Notes: a model not told the origin generated them from the sequence alone. 64,000 nucleotides of DNA from Lenzites betulinus (GCA_022264855.1 JABYQU010000002.1:558001-622000); one strand, 5' to 3'. Counted from the first letter of the stretch, positions 23,311 to 35,345 are shown. Numbers and translations are program-made.

Positions 23311-24347
23311 TCATGACGCCTCTCCCCCCGCCGCTGCCTCTGCCCCGCGCTCGAGCTCCCCCAGCTGCTCCAAGATATTGTCTGCGATCTTTTTGAACAG
23401 CGGCGCGGTCGGCGTCTTCTCGTACCGCTCGAGGAGGTCAAACGACCGCCTGCTCCCGCCCTCCGGCAGCGCCACCGCAGCCTCCGCGCCCGCGCCCCCC
23501 GCCTCCGCCGCGTCGAGCAGCGTGACGAGCTCCGTGTCGACGGGGAGGCTCCCGAGGAGCGTGAGGCCCTCGCGCCGCGCCATCTCCGCGCCGCCGCCCG
23601 TCGAGAACACGTTGCTCACCTCGCCGCAGCACGGGCACACGTACCCGCTCATGTTCTCGACGAGCCCGAGCACGCGCAGCGCGGTCGCGCGCGCGAACGA
23701 GAGGCACTTCATCGCGTCGAGCAGCGCGACCGCCTGCGGCGTCGTCACGATCACGGCGGAGATGCGTGCGTGCACCGGCGCCATGTGCTCGATGAGCGAG
23801 AGGTGCTCGTCCGACGTGCCTGGCCGGCGGGGCGCGCGGAGGGAAGAGGGAAGACGCGGGGTGTCAGTCGCGCGTGTGCGGGGAAGGGTGCAGGCGGCGC
23901 AAAAGGGGGGGCGCGGGGCTCACCTGGAGGCGTGTCGATGACGAGGTAGTCTAGCTCGCCCCAGCGCACGTCGGCGAGGAACTGTCTGATCATCGCGTTT
24001 TTCTTCGGCCCCCGCCATACGACCGAGTCTTCCTTCTTTTTCAGCAGGAAGCCGACGCTCATGCACGAGAGCCGCGCCTCGCTCCCGTCTGCATACACCG
24101 GGACCCAGCCGTCGCTGCTCTGGTGCACCGGGTGCCCGTCGAGGCCGAGCATGCGTGGTATTGAAGGCCCGGTCAGATCGACGTCGAGGATCCCGACCCG
24201 AGCCGTGGGCGAGGATGCGCGGAGGGATAGCGCAAGTTGTGTCGAAACGGAGGATTTGCCGACACCCCCTTTCCCGGAGCAGACGATGATGATGTGCTTG
24301 ACGCTACGGAGACGTCGCGAAACTGGCGTGTCCTCGAGTGTGCTCAT
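23311..24347 (-). CDS. CFD1: Cytosolic Fe-S cluster assembly ATPase CFD1 (NUBP2)
   Basis: P-loop scaffold of the cytosolic iron-sulfur assembly (CIA) pathway. With Nbp35 it assembles and hands on [4Fe-4S] clusters to cytosolic and nuclear apoproteins. Exons 24347-23924 and 23819-23311 give 310 aa. Seen are the deviant Walker [11 protein letters not shown] (24-33), [14 protein letters not shown], the YLVIDTPPG switch split by the intron, and the cluster-binding Cys203/Cys206 in YVCPCCGE. The protein starts almost at the P-loop and lacks the N-terminal four-cysteine ferredoxin-like motif of Nbp35, so it is Cfd1 rather than Nbp35. The C-terminal tail is Glu/Ala-rich. The 104-nt intron is longer than most here. 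Confidence 0.92.
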
Positions 24348-24677
24348 GTCGGATGGTGACCACAGTGCAGATCAGAGGGGAAGTGAGAAAGATGGCGTCG
24401 AGTCAGCGGCGAGGAGAACATGGATCGAGTGCAAGGATGATGATAAATCGCGCACGACGCCTTCTAAGCTGCATACCAAAAGCGGAATTGTACCGAACGC
24501 CCGGCGCTTACCTCAAGACCTTGCACTTACTCGGTCAATCAAATATTGACGTCATTTTTCCTCCGAGAAGAACCCGATTCGTACCTGTTGAGCGAAAATA
24601 TGGCGTGGTAGCAGTGGAAAGGCGATAATACAAAGCAACACACAGCGATTTCGATCCCGAGAGAATCCACCGAACAC
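24348..24677. other. Intergenic region upstream of CFD1
   Basis: About 330 bp between the RFC stop codon and the CFD1 start, both genes on the minus strand. It must contain the RFC 3' end and the CFD1 promoter. No further feature is seen. Confidence 0.4.
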
Positions 24678-26123
24678 TCATACACGAAAGAGCTCCGGTT
24701 TGTGATTCCTGAAAGACACAACGTAAGCCTCCACACCGCCAGTGGCTCGCTGGAATGTCCGATACGTACATTTTACAGAGACGTGCCATCAGCCCGCCCA
24801 GCTGGATAAGAGTACCCACACCTTCCAATATCCGCATGTGCGTCCAGCCGATCTCCTGCAATGCCGATCAGGAGATTACACATAATGTGATTGGAAGGAA
24901 ACGTACCTTGATGAATTCGAGCTTGGTGTACTCCGGTATCCTGATCATGGCGTATCAGTACATGCATAAGAGATATCTGAAGCAACGTACTCATCAAATG
25001 TCTTCACTACCCTGAATATTGTGACCACAATGTCGACCGCACTGTAGCCTTGGTCCCACAACTCGTCGAGTATGTCCATGGCACCGTCGATATCGCCCTT
25101 GATACATGCGCGGATCATCGCCTGGACGGTAATTGGGTGTGGCTGGTCGCAAACTTTGAAGACGTTGTCTCCAGAGACGAACCCAAAGCCAGACCACGTT
25201 GACTGTAAGTTGTTGATGGCTTGCCGCATGTCACCCTCCGCGGTGAATATCAGAGCTTCAAGACCTTCGTTGCTGTGTTCCACCTAGATGTCGCGTCGGC
25301 CGCCTGAAAACGTACGGGGAAGACGTTGGGGCCTACCTTCTCCATCTCACAAATCTCGAGCAAGCGTTTCAGGACCTCTTGGTCACGCAATCTCGCATAC
25401 CGAAGGATGGCACAGCGACTCTGTATGGGCTCGATGATCTTATTGGACATGTTGCACGCCAATGCAAACCGCGTAGTGTTCGCATAGATCTCCATAGTAC
25501 GCCGTAGAGCCTGTTGCGCACCGGCCGTCATGCTGCATTACGATTAGGCGTGTAACATGAACAAGACACGAGAGACGCACCTGTCTGCCTCATCCAAAAT
25601 AACAATCTTGTGCCGTCCGGGCGGGAGTGTGACCTTCTTCTGGGCGAAGGACTTGATTTTGTTCCGCACCACGTCGATACCTCTTGGCTACTATGAGACT
25701 GACGACCAAGCCGCATAATAGTGTTGCGCACCTCTCATCTGAAGCGTTCAGTTCCATCACACCCTCCTTGTACCCATCACCAAGAAGCTGGTGCGCTAAG
25801 CAATGGATGCTGGTGGTCTTCCCGATACCCGGCATTCCCTGGATAATATCGTCAAGCAAGAACGCGCCCAGACATCGAGGGGACATACAGAGATGATGAT
25901 GTGCGGACAGTTGCCATCTCTTGCGATGACTTTGAGTCGCTCGATGGTATCAGTGTTGCCGACAATGTCGTCCAGCACTTGTGGGCGGTACTTTTCGACC
26001 CTGGACTACGCTGAGTACTTTGAAGTAGAACGGGGGAATGTGGGCGCACCATGGTAGCTCGTAAGGTAATGCAGACGCGTCTCCATTGGCGGGTGCCTTC
26101 CCCTTCGCGGCAGACGAGGACAT
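24678..26123 (-). CDS. RFC4: Replication factor C small subunit (yeast Rfc4 / human RFC2 type)
   Basis: AAA+ subunit of the RFC clamp loader, which opens PCNA onto primer-template DNA in replication and repair; it is also shared by alternative loaders. Nine exons: 26123-26050, 26000-25889, 25838-25732, 25682-25581, 25532-25337, 25283-24991, 24940-24907, 24855-24770 and 24708-24678 (344 aa). Walker A is GMPGIGKTT (63-71), Walker B VILDEAD, sensor 1 ACNMSNK, and the SRC arginine-finger motif is [26 protein letters not shown] marks RFC box II. The C-terminal collar block ([16 protein letters not shown]) fits Rfc4/RFC2 rather than the other small subunits. The last coding exon has only ten codons. 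It is divergent from the SerRS gene, with 660 bp between starts. Confidence 0.93.
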
Positions 26124-26785
26124 GGTGGCTGAGGGTAAAGGACGATGTGACCTGGCGCGGCGCGTCGCGTCAATACGGTCACCCCCGTGACGGACGCGTC
26201 AACACGCGTCGAGTGTGGCGGGCGCACCCGTCTCGTTCTTATCCTCATCCCCGAGCTTACCCTCATTCGGTTCATTCGGTTCATTGGTATGGAATAAACC
26301 TTATACTCTACCCACACCTCCAAGTGACCCAAGAGCCGACATCAATCATTTGCACATGTCATACCACTGGGCTATTCAGCCTATTGGGCGCCGGGTATGC
26401 TTTCAAACAATCACTAAGCCACACTCAAGCCCGAAGACTCGTCAATATCTTCTGAAAGTTTAAGCTGCAGCAAACCCCACGAAGCTCTTGGTCAAATATT
26501 CCTCTCTCGCCGTCGACGCGTCCAGGCGCGCCCGAGACTCGCGTCGCGCCTCGTCGCGCCCGTCACGTAGCGTCACACCCACGGTCCGGAGTCCAGCGAG
26601 CACCTCAAAGCCGCGGCTGCTGGCTTCGTCCTCTGATCCTACCTCCTTCCCCACTCATACTCTCTACCGCGAGTGAAGTGTTGACCGCGGAAGATGCAGG
26701 TAACCTCAACCTACTCCGCTCGCTGGATGCACAACGCCTGCTTGCGACGCTGCTGTCGTGAGCAAACTTTCCGACCGGTCATTCC
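26124..26785. other. Divergent promoter region, RFC / mitochondrial SerRS
   Basis: Shared upstream region of two divergent genes. It holds a short Arg/Ser-rich frame on both strands near 26.5 kb that I do not consider coding, and a small TTCGGTTCATTCGGTTCATT repeat near 26275. Confidence 0.4.
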
Positions 26786-28327
26786 GTGATTCCGCTCACC
26801 CTATGTCGAGGTCTAAGGCCCCGGGGCTTCGCCACCGCGCCCGAGCGCGCGTCGACATCCACAGGCCTGCCAAAACCCAGACTGGACTACCGCGACATCT
26901 CGGAGAACGTGGTCTTCAAGTCACACAATGCATTCAATCGCAAGGCTGCTCTGCCCGTGGGTGCCGTCCAGAGTGTGTCCCGGTTATACGAAGAGCAAAA
27001 GGCCCTATCAAATACACTCAACGCGAAGCGACATGCTCGTTCTACCATTGGCGACCGCATACGCACCCTCGCAAAGGATCCGCAATTGAAGCAGGCGGCG
27101 CTGGATGAAGCAAAAGCCCTGAAGGCGGAAATCTCCCAGCTCGAGGAGCGCGCCACACAACTAGAGGATGAACTGTACGCTCTCGCTCTGGCCATCCCCA
27201 ACGATACACACCCCGAAGTTCCCATAGGGCCAGAATCTGTCGCAATCACGCTGTCGACACACGGGCCCGAAGCCCTGCCCGCCTCCCCCACGCGCGACCA
27301 TGTGTCAATATGCCGCGCGCTCGACCTCATTGACCTGGAAGCGGGCGCGACGGTGACCGGCTCGTCATGGTACTACCTCAAGAACGAGAGCGCGCTCCTC
27401 GAACTCGCGCTGGTCAACTACGCCCTGAGCATCGCGATGCGCCATGGCTTTACGCCCGTCACGACCCCCGACGTCGTGCGCTCGGACATCGCGCGGCGCT
27501 GTGGCTTCCAGCCGCGAGATCCCGTGGACGGTGCGGCCTCGCAGATGTACCACCTTATGCACTCCACCGACCCCGTGGTGGCGGCGGAGAGCCATAATCA
27601 CCCGGAACTCGTTCTCGCGGGCACGGCGGAGATCCCATTGGCGGGCATGTTCGCAAACAAGATTATGGCCGCGGGGGAGTTGCCGCTGAAGGTAGTGGGC
27701 CTTGGGCGGGCGTTCCGTGCTGAGGCTGGGGCTCGCGGCGCGGATACCCGTGGCTTGTACCGTGTGCATCAGTTCACGAAGCTCGAGCTGTTCGTCGTGA
27801 GCGAGGAGGAGAAAAGCGAGGAGATGATGGCGGAGATGCGCAAGCTGCAGACGGAGATATTCGAAGGACTCGGGCTGCCGTTCAGGTACGCTACTACATT
27901 TAGAGCTTTGCGTATGTTGAGCTCACAGCGGCATACTATCAGGGTTCTCGAGATGCCGACGGAGGAGCTCGGCGCGAGCGCGTACCGCAAGTACGACGCG
28001 GAGGCATGGATGCCCGGACGCGGCAGCTGGGGCGAGATCTCGTCAACGTCCAACTGCACAGACTACCAAGCCCGCCGGCTGCACATCCGCTACCGTCGCC
28101 AGGCCTCCTCTACACCGTCGGCGGATAACGCCCAAGCCCAGCCCGCACTCCCTTTCGCGCACACGTTGAACGGAACCGCCGCTGCGGTGCCTCGGCTCAT
28201 CGTCGCGCTAGTTGAGAACGGCGTGATATTCAACGATGCGGGCGAACCTGTGGGGTTGCGCCTCCCCAAGGTGCTGCAGCAATACTGGATTGGGGGCAAC
28301 GCGCGGGGGATAATCGAATGGGTATGA
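26786..28327 (+). CDS. DIA4: Seryl-tRNA synthetase, mitochondrial type
   Basis: Class II aminoacyl-tRNA synthetase that charges tRNA-Ser. Exons 26786-27895 and 27953-28327 give 494 aa. The first ~25 residues (MIPLTLCRGLRPRGFATAPE) are rich in Arg and hydroxylated residues and lack acids until the end, as expected of a mitochondrial presequence. A helical arm with coiled-coil character (about 75-135) binds tRNA. The catalytic core has the ELVLAGTAEIPLAG region, motif 2 around FRAEAGARGADTRGLYRVHQ, and EISSTSNCTDYQARRL before motif 3 (GTAAAVPRLIVALVENG ... RLPKVLQQYWIGG). The intron (27896-27952) is 57 nt, in frame and stop-free; its removal restores FRVLEMPTEELGASAY, which is collinear with the family. 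Confidence 0.9.
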   Translation: MIPLTLCRGLRPRGFATAPERASTSTGLPKPRLDYRDISENVVFKSHNAFNRKAALPVGAVQSVSRLYEEQKALSNTLNAKRHARSTIGDRIRTLAKDPQLKQAALDEAKALKAEISQLEERATQLEDELYALALAIPNDTHPEVPIGPESVAITLSTHGPEALPASPTRDHVSICRALDLIDLEAGATVTGSSWYYLKNESALLELALVNYALSIAMRHGFTPVTTPDVVRSDIARRCGFQPRDPVDGAASQMYHLMHSTDPVVAAESHNHPELVLAGTAEIPLAGMFANKIMAAGELPLKVVGLGRAFRAEAGARGADTRGLYRVHQFTKLELFVVSEEEKSEEMMAEMRKLQTEIFEGLGLPFRYATTFRALRMLSSQRHTIRVLEMPTEELGASAYRKYDAEAWMPGRGSWGEISSTSNCTDYQARRLHIRYRRQASSTPSADNAQAQPALPFAHTLNGTAAAVPRLIVALVENGVIFNDAGEPVGLRLPKVLQQYWIGGNARGIIEWV

Positions 28328-28556
28328 GGGTATGTGCTATATGTACGACGTACGATAATAGGGAAGACGCGCACACCGTCTATAATGCTACCACTAATCA
28401 CACGATAACATACACATCCAGATACTGCCTCGCACACGCCTGTCAGTTACTCCATGGATGCAGCTCCGGTAATCATCACGGCGCTGAATGCTTAGGTCCA
28501 TAAGTTATTCTACAAACAATGACCCAACATGTAAGTCCTATCCTTCTGGCTGACGA

Positions 28557-30350
28557 TCATCGACCCTGCACACTAGACGAGCCTGCTTCGTTTTCCTGCC
28601 AGCTCTGCATGTGCCCATCGTCGGCGTCCTGCGCGGCGCCGCTATCGATTCCATGCTGCGAACTGACAAACCCCATGTCCCTCTCACAGTCCGCCCGAGG
28701 CCCGTCAAGGCTATCCATGTGGTCGTCTCCGCGCCCGCGTGCGCCGTCAAGCGATTCTCCGATGGAGCCAATAATGACCGAAGCAAATTGCAGCGTATCC
28801 TGGGTGCGTCCGAGGACATCCCCGAAGGAGCGCGTGTCGCTGTGTGTGTCCACACGGAGGGAAGTCTGGTTTGCGCATTGGAGGGCGAGGAGGAAGCGGG
28901 CGACGAGAATCGCGGTTATCCTGGCCGACTCCGGGTGTCAGCCGCCAGCCACCAGTAGACTCAGAGAGAAGTGCTGCTCGCGGCTCTGTCAGGATTGTCA
29001 CCACGCTGAAGTCCTGGGTATCAGTCACCATCTATGGTGTGTGAGCTTCGAATAATGCAGGAAAGTGGTGGTCCATGAACTCACCGAGAGCAGCGACAGC
29101 GTGAGATGCGCCGTATTGCACACCACGGCGACACTGTCACGGCATGGTGTCAAATCGTACCAAGTCCCAGAAGAGCTTTGCGTTTTGCTCACACAAAGTA
29201 TATGATTCCTGGCGGCACAAGGTGAATATGACAACGATGGAAGAACAGTTAATAGGTGGCTATCGACAAACCATTATGCATCAGGACGTCGGACAAAGTC
29301 GTCGGCACACGCTACGGTGACCGCTACAATGAAGTACGTGAATGTGCTTGTCTAAGAGGACACATATTGTGCATACCACTATTACTCCATTGGTCAGTCC
29401 GGCCAAACAACGTTCGTGGAATCAGGGTACTCACATGATAGAATCAACTTGGGTAAAATTGTCGGAAGCTCCGCAGCTCAGCATGGGGATGTTCGAACCG
29501 GTTAACGAGCCAGCCACCGTATCCCACTACGCATCAAATTCAGTTGTCGACGCATATAGATCTATAAACAACGGAAAAAATGCGTACGAGATTCGTGCCG
29601 AGTGGGCCAAGGGAAAGGACGAAAACTAGGAGTGCCAATGGCCACTTCATACCGCTCAACGCGAGTGTGCGCAGTCCAGAAAATGCTAGACCCATAAACA
29701 AGGAGAAAACCCACCCGGACACGGGGAACTTACTGTCAACCCTTGTAAATGTTTGTGAAAATGTGGAAGGACTTACCGGCCCAGAGGACGTATTGAGATA
29801 TGCTGAGTACGGATTGTATCTTGACGACCATTGCACAGCTGGTATCACAATAGTCTGCTTCAGTACTCATCCATACACTGGCATAGCACGTAGAACCAGT
29901 ACCTCTGTGTGTTCAAACGTTCAGTAGTAACGTGCAATTAGCTATCATCAACATGGCAAAAGATGGTGCTATGACACACCTGGTCAGACATTGTGAAGCA
30001 CGTCGCGGCGCCCATGATTGCATCAGATATCAGGCCCATGTATCTTGTTGTAAGAAACAGAATGGTTGCCCCGGTTGATTTGCGTCGCCAGAACAAGTTG
30101 ACCTCTTGGTCAAAAGTTATGATGTATTCGTACACAAGCAAAGCTACGAACGTAAGCGAGACGGCATATATTATCATAGTGGTCCGAAAGTACTCACCGG
30201 CAGCCGCGATCTGAATGCGGTTCGCTTCGAAGCTAGTGAAATGAACTGAGGCTTTGCAACATGCTTAAGACAAGGGTGTTGGAAATGAGCGTACCCTGAT
30301 GTATATCCAGGTATGAGTTGAGCCGCATCTGAGCCGAGAGGATTAGACAT
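28557..30350 (-). CDS. DUF6533-type multi-pass membrane protein
   Basis: Member of a large Agaricomycete family of seven-helix-like membrane proteins of unknown function. Exons that join well: 30350-30295, 30232-30198, 30143 to about 29978, 29838-29777, 29685-29588 and 29526-29435. They carry the family start ALLVYEYIITFDQEVNLFW, then QYVLWAAFSGLRTLALS and a Cys-containing extracellular loop. Exons between 29435 and 29080 are not resolved. The end is clear: EDQ-like coding just before TILTEP, a putative GC-AG intron, then ITAILVARFLLALQCAN and an acidic, Ser-rich cytosolic tail to the stop at 28557. The tail contains LQFASVIIGSIGESLD, typical of the family. It could be mildly degenerate in the middle. 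Its 3' end converges on the SerRS gene 230 bp away. Confidence 0.7.
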
Positions 30351-31384
30351 CACAGAGCGTGAAAATAGGTGTGGAGGGATATGCTCCAGATTGAATCGTT
30401 ATATATGACCGCACGAAGGGGCGCAGTTCGTACGACGTCCTGCATCATGAGTACACTGGGCTTCTGTTTGACGCAGACAATCCCAGATCTTCAAGTTGCA
30501 GTGACTTCCTACCTGCCCAGCCCCAAGGGCGATCTCGTTTAGCTGTTAGTCAGAATCCATAAGCTTACTTAACAGCATCTTATTTCCTCCCGAAGTTGAG
30601 TACGAAAGGTAAGGCGGAGAGGGTAGCTCCAATGTTTAAGCACTCAGCGCACGAACGCTCCCAGGGATTCGGCAGGCGCGAGGGCATATTGCACGTTCCT
30701 TCTCTCGCAGCGCCGCCACAGCACCGGCTCGAACATATGCAAAGCCACCATGTCGACTGCCAGGGAGCCATCTGTCAGCAAGTCCTAATTTATATCAGGT
30801 ACCAGCACTTACCGACATTGTTTCATAGATATATCTCTTGCAGAGGCGCTCCTCCGGAGATGGATGGAAATAAAAATACCTGCGTGATATAGCGGGCGGC
30901 ACAAAAGCTGGATATGTTACGATCTGCCTCGACGTCACGGTACGGTGCTAGTACGATGAGCTGCACAGCATGACTGTGGAAGCCAGTTCTATATAACTGC
31001 GGCTGCGCCGGGCTGGTCCATGTGGATCGCCCTCGGTAGACGAATATAGCACAGGCATCCCGAGAAAGGCCGCAACGTCTGGATGAGAGAGCGATGGTGG
31101 TGCAGAACAGACTGCGTGGACAAGGTCGTGTGCGTGCAAGTGAAGCAGAGACTCAGAACGCACGCGTAATTTGATAACTAGCTCGCGTGCCAGGCGAATA
31201 AATGAATGACGGTCAGGAACGTCGGGGACGCCGAGAGGAGTGATCGCTCTCCTCGGATAGCGATGATGCACTTCGGCGCCTACGGACTGTCGCGGTACAC
31301 TGCACATCATGTGTACCGCAAGCCGCCCGCGGAATCCCATTTCCCTCTTCTCCCTTCTCCACCCACCACACACGCCCCGTCGCC
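30351..31384. other. Divergent intergenic region, DUF6533 gene / LSB5
   Basis: About 1 kb with no gene I can support. On the minus strand around 30640-30760 there is a coding-like run (LAVDMVALHMFEPVLWRRCE) that lacks a matching start, stop or splice context. It may be chance or a relic. Confidence 0.35.
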
Positions 31385-33407
31385 ATGTCTGCGATACAGC
31401 TCGCAAAGCAGGCCTACTCCGCCTTCAACCGCGACAAGCCTCACGTACGCCGTCCTGTTGTTATAGGGGCGCTTTCTGACCCACGCTTCGTAGTCATCTA
31501 TCACCGAATGGGTGGAGATCCTCACTTCTAGCACCTACGAGGAAGAAGCCTTTGACGGGTGAGCGTCGTGTGCGGACCGCTCTGTGCGTGCGATCTCAAG
31601 CGTTCGCGTCTAGGATCCCCGAACTGGTCGAGTCTATCAACATCCAAGCCACAGGGTTAGCACCCCCGCACCACATGAGCGCAGCATATATTAATTGAAC
31701 GTAGCCCCGCGGAAGCGTCTCGCGCTGTTCGGAAGAAGCTTAAGCACGGAAACCCACACCAGCAGTATCGCGCTCTTGTGGTACGTTACTCCACTCTCGA
31801 GGGTCGATGCGCACTGACAGGTTGCGGCGCAGATCCTGAAAGCTATCGTCGAGAATGGCGGCCACAAATTCCAGAGTGAGCGTGCACCAGTGGTGGTCAC
31901 ACAGAACGCGATCCTGATACCCCACAGCTTCCTTTGCCGATCATCAGCTCACGGACGCGATTAAGAACCTCGCCTCCGACCCGGGAACCGACCACAAGGT
32001 GAAGAAGAAGCTCACCTCCGTGCTCGCGGCGTGGCATCTGCAGTTCAAGGATGATCCGTCCATGACCCTCGTGGCAAACCTGTACAAGCAATGCAGGGTC
32101 GCTAACCATCGCACGAGCACCGACCGACGCGCGCTCGACAACGTTAACGCTGGTCTCGGTGTGGACCCCGAGTACGTCGAGCGCAAGAGGCGAGAAGAGG
32201 AAGCTAGGAAGCGGGAAGAGGAAACCCGCAAGGCAGAGAAGCGCAAGGCGAAGGAGGACAAGGAGCGCCGGAAGAGGGAGGAAGAGGAGCGGAAACGCAA
32301 GGCTGCACAACCCAAGCCAAAGAGAAAGCCTTTCAATTTTGAGCAGGTACGCATAGTTCAATCACTAACATCCGAAAGTTCTATTAACATTAGTACAGGA
32401 GAAACCGCAGATTTTGACATCTATCGCAAACGCTTCACAGGCAGCGAATAACCTCGTAAACGCCATGACGGTACGCTATGTCGATACAAGGGCCATCAAC
32501 TACGCTGACGATAGAACAGCTCGTGAACACTGCCCAGGATAGCTTGGCAACGAATGAACGAGTGCAGGAATGCTTGACATTGGTTAAACAAGTGAGGAAG
32601 CAGATCGTCCGCTATATCCAGGTAAGCAGTAGCCTTGCACCCATACCAGTGTACTAACTCATGCCGGTACTGCAGTTGGTAGAGAACGAAGACATGATCG
32701 GTGTTCTCATCGAGACCAACGACCGTATCATTGCTGCTTTGGAGAACTACGACCTGGTACACGTTCTCCGTCCTGCAAGCTATATTCGCAACTGACCACC
32801 ATTCACTTTCAGCTCACGAAACCCGATACGTCCGAGCAGCAAGTGAAGGAGATCCAGGAGGGCCTCGCTGCAGCCAAGCTCTCCAGCAGCCAGCTGGGCA
32901 GGCTGCAGGAGAAGCAGCGTGCCGCCATCGAGCGGTCCACCGTCCGTGCAGGATCCTCTACTGCCCGCCACGACTCAGACGAGGACAGCCCTACCTCTCC
33001 AACGAGCCCCACGAGCCCCTCGTATGTCCATCCCGACCTCCAAGATCTCCAGTTCGGCGCGCTGGGCTCCGAGAAGGGGTAAGCATCATTACGCTCAGCC
33101 CGAGTGTCCGTCCAGCCTCTGAGCTCACCGCATTCGGGTTCACAGGAAGCTTCCACCGCCCATGCGCCCCTCGGTACCCCGCTCGTCGTCAGAGGACGAC
33201 GCAGCAGCCTGGCGCCGCGGCTCGCTCTCCGACTTCAGCGACTATCAGTCCTCGGACGAAGACGCGCACAACCGTGCGGCGGCTTCGTCTGCGGCACAGC
33301 CGCGCCGGCGAGGATATGTCGACGTCTCGGACGACGAGTCCCCTGATGTCCGGCGCAACCCCAAGCAGGGCCTGCTGGAGGAGGATCCCTTCGCCGACCC
33401 GCTCTAG
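31385..33407 (+). CDS. LSB5: LSB5-like VHS-GAT domain protein
   Basis: Adaptor-like protein for actin-linked endocytosis and endosomal sorting; Lsb5 in yeast binds ubiquitin, Las17 and Arf3. Eleven exons: 31385-31444, 31494-31558, 31614-31655, 31705-31780, 31833-31875, 31928-32346, 32399-32470, 32520-32621, 32676-32756, 32813-33078 and 33146-33407 (495 aa). Residues 1-140 form a VHS superhelix (SSITEWVEILTSSTYEEEAF, QYRALVILKAIVENGG). A Lys/Glu-rich single helix follows (about 175-235). A GAT three-helix domain lies at about 240-345 (LVNTAQDSLATNERVQECL, NDRIIAALENYDL). The tail is acidic and Ser-rich, with SPTSPTSPTSPS repeats, SDFSDYQSSDED, and an EEDPFADPL end that carries a DPF-type endocytic motif. 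Confidence 0.85.
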
Positions 33408-33744
33408 CTGGCGGCGCTCAACTTCTGACATAACGGACGCCGACAGCGATGCCAGGCGGGAACGGAACGAATGCGGTGGGAGAAGTGTAAGCAACAATGT
33501 ACACCACGGTGTTCCAGTATCCCTGTGTCACTACTATTGTATAGATACCGGCGTGCGGGCTCGACGGACGGTGTATCGTGATATCCTGTGATTTAGTATA
33601 TGTATCTCAACTATCGATGCTCCAAGCACACTGTTATCCCGATCCTGCGCGCGTACTGCTGCATAATTGACGTGTTGTACAATATCTGAGTGTATAGTGG
33701 TAACGGCATACATTCAAGCGACGGAGCATCTGATGTATCGAACA
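33408..33744. other. Convergent 3' region, LSB5 / UTP11
   Basis: 337 bp between two converging stop codons. AT-rich patches (ATTTAGTATATGTATCT) probably supply 3' ends. No gene is seen. Confidence 0.4.
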
Positions 33745-34967
33745 CTACCTCTTGCGCTCGATGCGCCACTTGTAGACCCTCGGCTTCCAGGTCTTCTCGT
33801 CAACCTTCTTTGCAGGCCTTTCATCCTCATCCTCGTCCTCCTCGCCTTCCCGGTCAATCCTTTCGACCCCGGCAACCTTCTGCGCCCCACCTTTCCCCAT
33901 GAGCGCTCGCTGCATCTCGAGCTCGCGCTCCGCATAGCGTAGATGCCGATCCCGTACCAGGCGCGCAGAGAGCTCTTTCAGGAGTCGTGTGCGGTGCTCC
34001 TAAACCGGAACATGTCAATGGCTAGTAGGTACGCCCGTTGGGCCTGCCGCACACGTACCTTGGCTTCTTCTGCCGTCCCGACGGGAGCCTCTTCCTTTGA
34101 TGCTTCTTGCTCCTCCGAGCCCGCATTGGACTTTCTCCGCTTCCGCTTCGACTGCTCGGGCACCTTCCAGCCCAAGTCCACGCTATCTGGTGCGGAAACG
34201 TCCATGCTAACGTCCTCTTCAGAATTTGCGGACTTCCGACTCGACGCTGCATACTGCCGCGCTTCATGGCGCATAATAATTTAGCAAAACGTACAAACGA
34301 CCAGCGAAATGTAAGTGTTCGTACCTTCCTCCGCGTCATCCGCAAACAACACATGCTTCCCCTTCTTGCTCTGCGATTTCCGACGGGCTTTCTTCGATTC
34401 TGGTGGAATTACGCCCGCTTCCCGGAGGACCTCGAGTTCCCGCTCGTCAAGCTCTCCCGTACCATCTCCCGCTCCAGACTTCAGGAGGTCGGCGAGTTGG
34501 GTCAGCTGGTTTTTAAGCTTGTCGATTTTCTGGCAAGCGACTGTTAACGTATGTCGAAAAAGAGACGCGATTGTGGTGCACACCTTCAATCCTGCCGCGC
34601 GCATCGTGCGGACGTAGTTCTCATCCTGTGTCTTCAGCACTTTCACAATATCTGTCGGCAGCGCTTCGTTCCCTCTATCCTTCACATGTACACCCCGCTA
34701 ACAACCACACCTCAGCCATTAGCCCCCAGACTAGAGTAAAAGCCACACCTCCGTCTTCTCCCCCGTCATGGAGAAGTAGAACTCATCCTTGTTCCGCGTC
34801 GCCGCCTTCTCGCGCAAGAGGTTGATCCTGTCCTGCTTCGAGTGGTAGTCGCGCGCGCGGAGCACGTAGTCCTTGTGCTTCTCGAGGAACCCGAGGCGTG
34901 TCCTGTGCGAGAGCTGCGAACGCTCCTTGTGCGTCCGCCTATACAGCGAGTTCTTGATCGACGACAT
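33745..34967 (-). CDS. UTP11: U3 snoRNP / SSU processome protein UTP11
   Basis: Nucleolar protein of the small-subunit processome, needed for 18S rRNA maturation. Exons 34967-34749, 34697-34584, 34529-34325, 34261-34059 and 33999-33745 give 331 aa. The N-terminus SSIKNSLYRRTHKERSQL, then GFLEKHKDYVLRARDYHSKQ and NKDEFYFSMTGEKT, is the diagnostic UTP11 block. The VKVLKTQDENYVRTM segment and a basic KTWKPRVYKWRIERKR tail complete it. The protein is about 80 residues longer than the yeast one because of an acidic, Lys-rich middle section. The acceptor of exon 4 was chosen because only AG at 34262 keeps the frame. Exon 5 uses the strong donor GTACGT at 34058. Confidence 0.9.
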
Positions 34968-35345
34968 ATTAGCTGTGCTTCAGAGGTATAGTATGCAGCC
35001 CAGTCGCAGTGATCTGGTGATAGACAGCGCGTAGTTCAGTACAGAGACAAGAGACGCACAGGTGTTGAGTATCGAAAATGGCGGAGATGCGGGCGCCTAG
35101 CAACATTTCTCGATCCTCGGCATCTCGCGCCGGCTATCCGGTGTGTACGAACCTCGCTAAACGCCGAAAAGTCTAGGGGACCCGGACACATCGTGACTCT
35201 CGAAAAAAAAGACAACCGGTCACATACAATAAAACAACAGAAAATACAGAAGGTTGCACCGCAAAAAGGGAAGGGCCGGCTATATTTACATGTCCAAGTT
35301 ACGGAAGAGAGATGGTCTGGAAGATCTGAGGTTCCCGGCCGAAAA
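34968..35345. other. Intergenic region, UTP11 promoter
   Basis: 378 bp upstream of UTP11 and downstream of the next minus-strand gene. Nothing beyond promoter and 3' UTR sequence is expected or seen. Confidence 0.4.

Noticed and set aside
30580..30771. Coding-like minus-strand run as an exon
   Set aside because: No start, stop or splice partners could be joined in frame.
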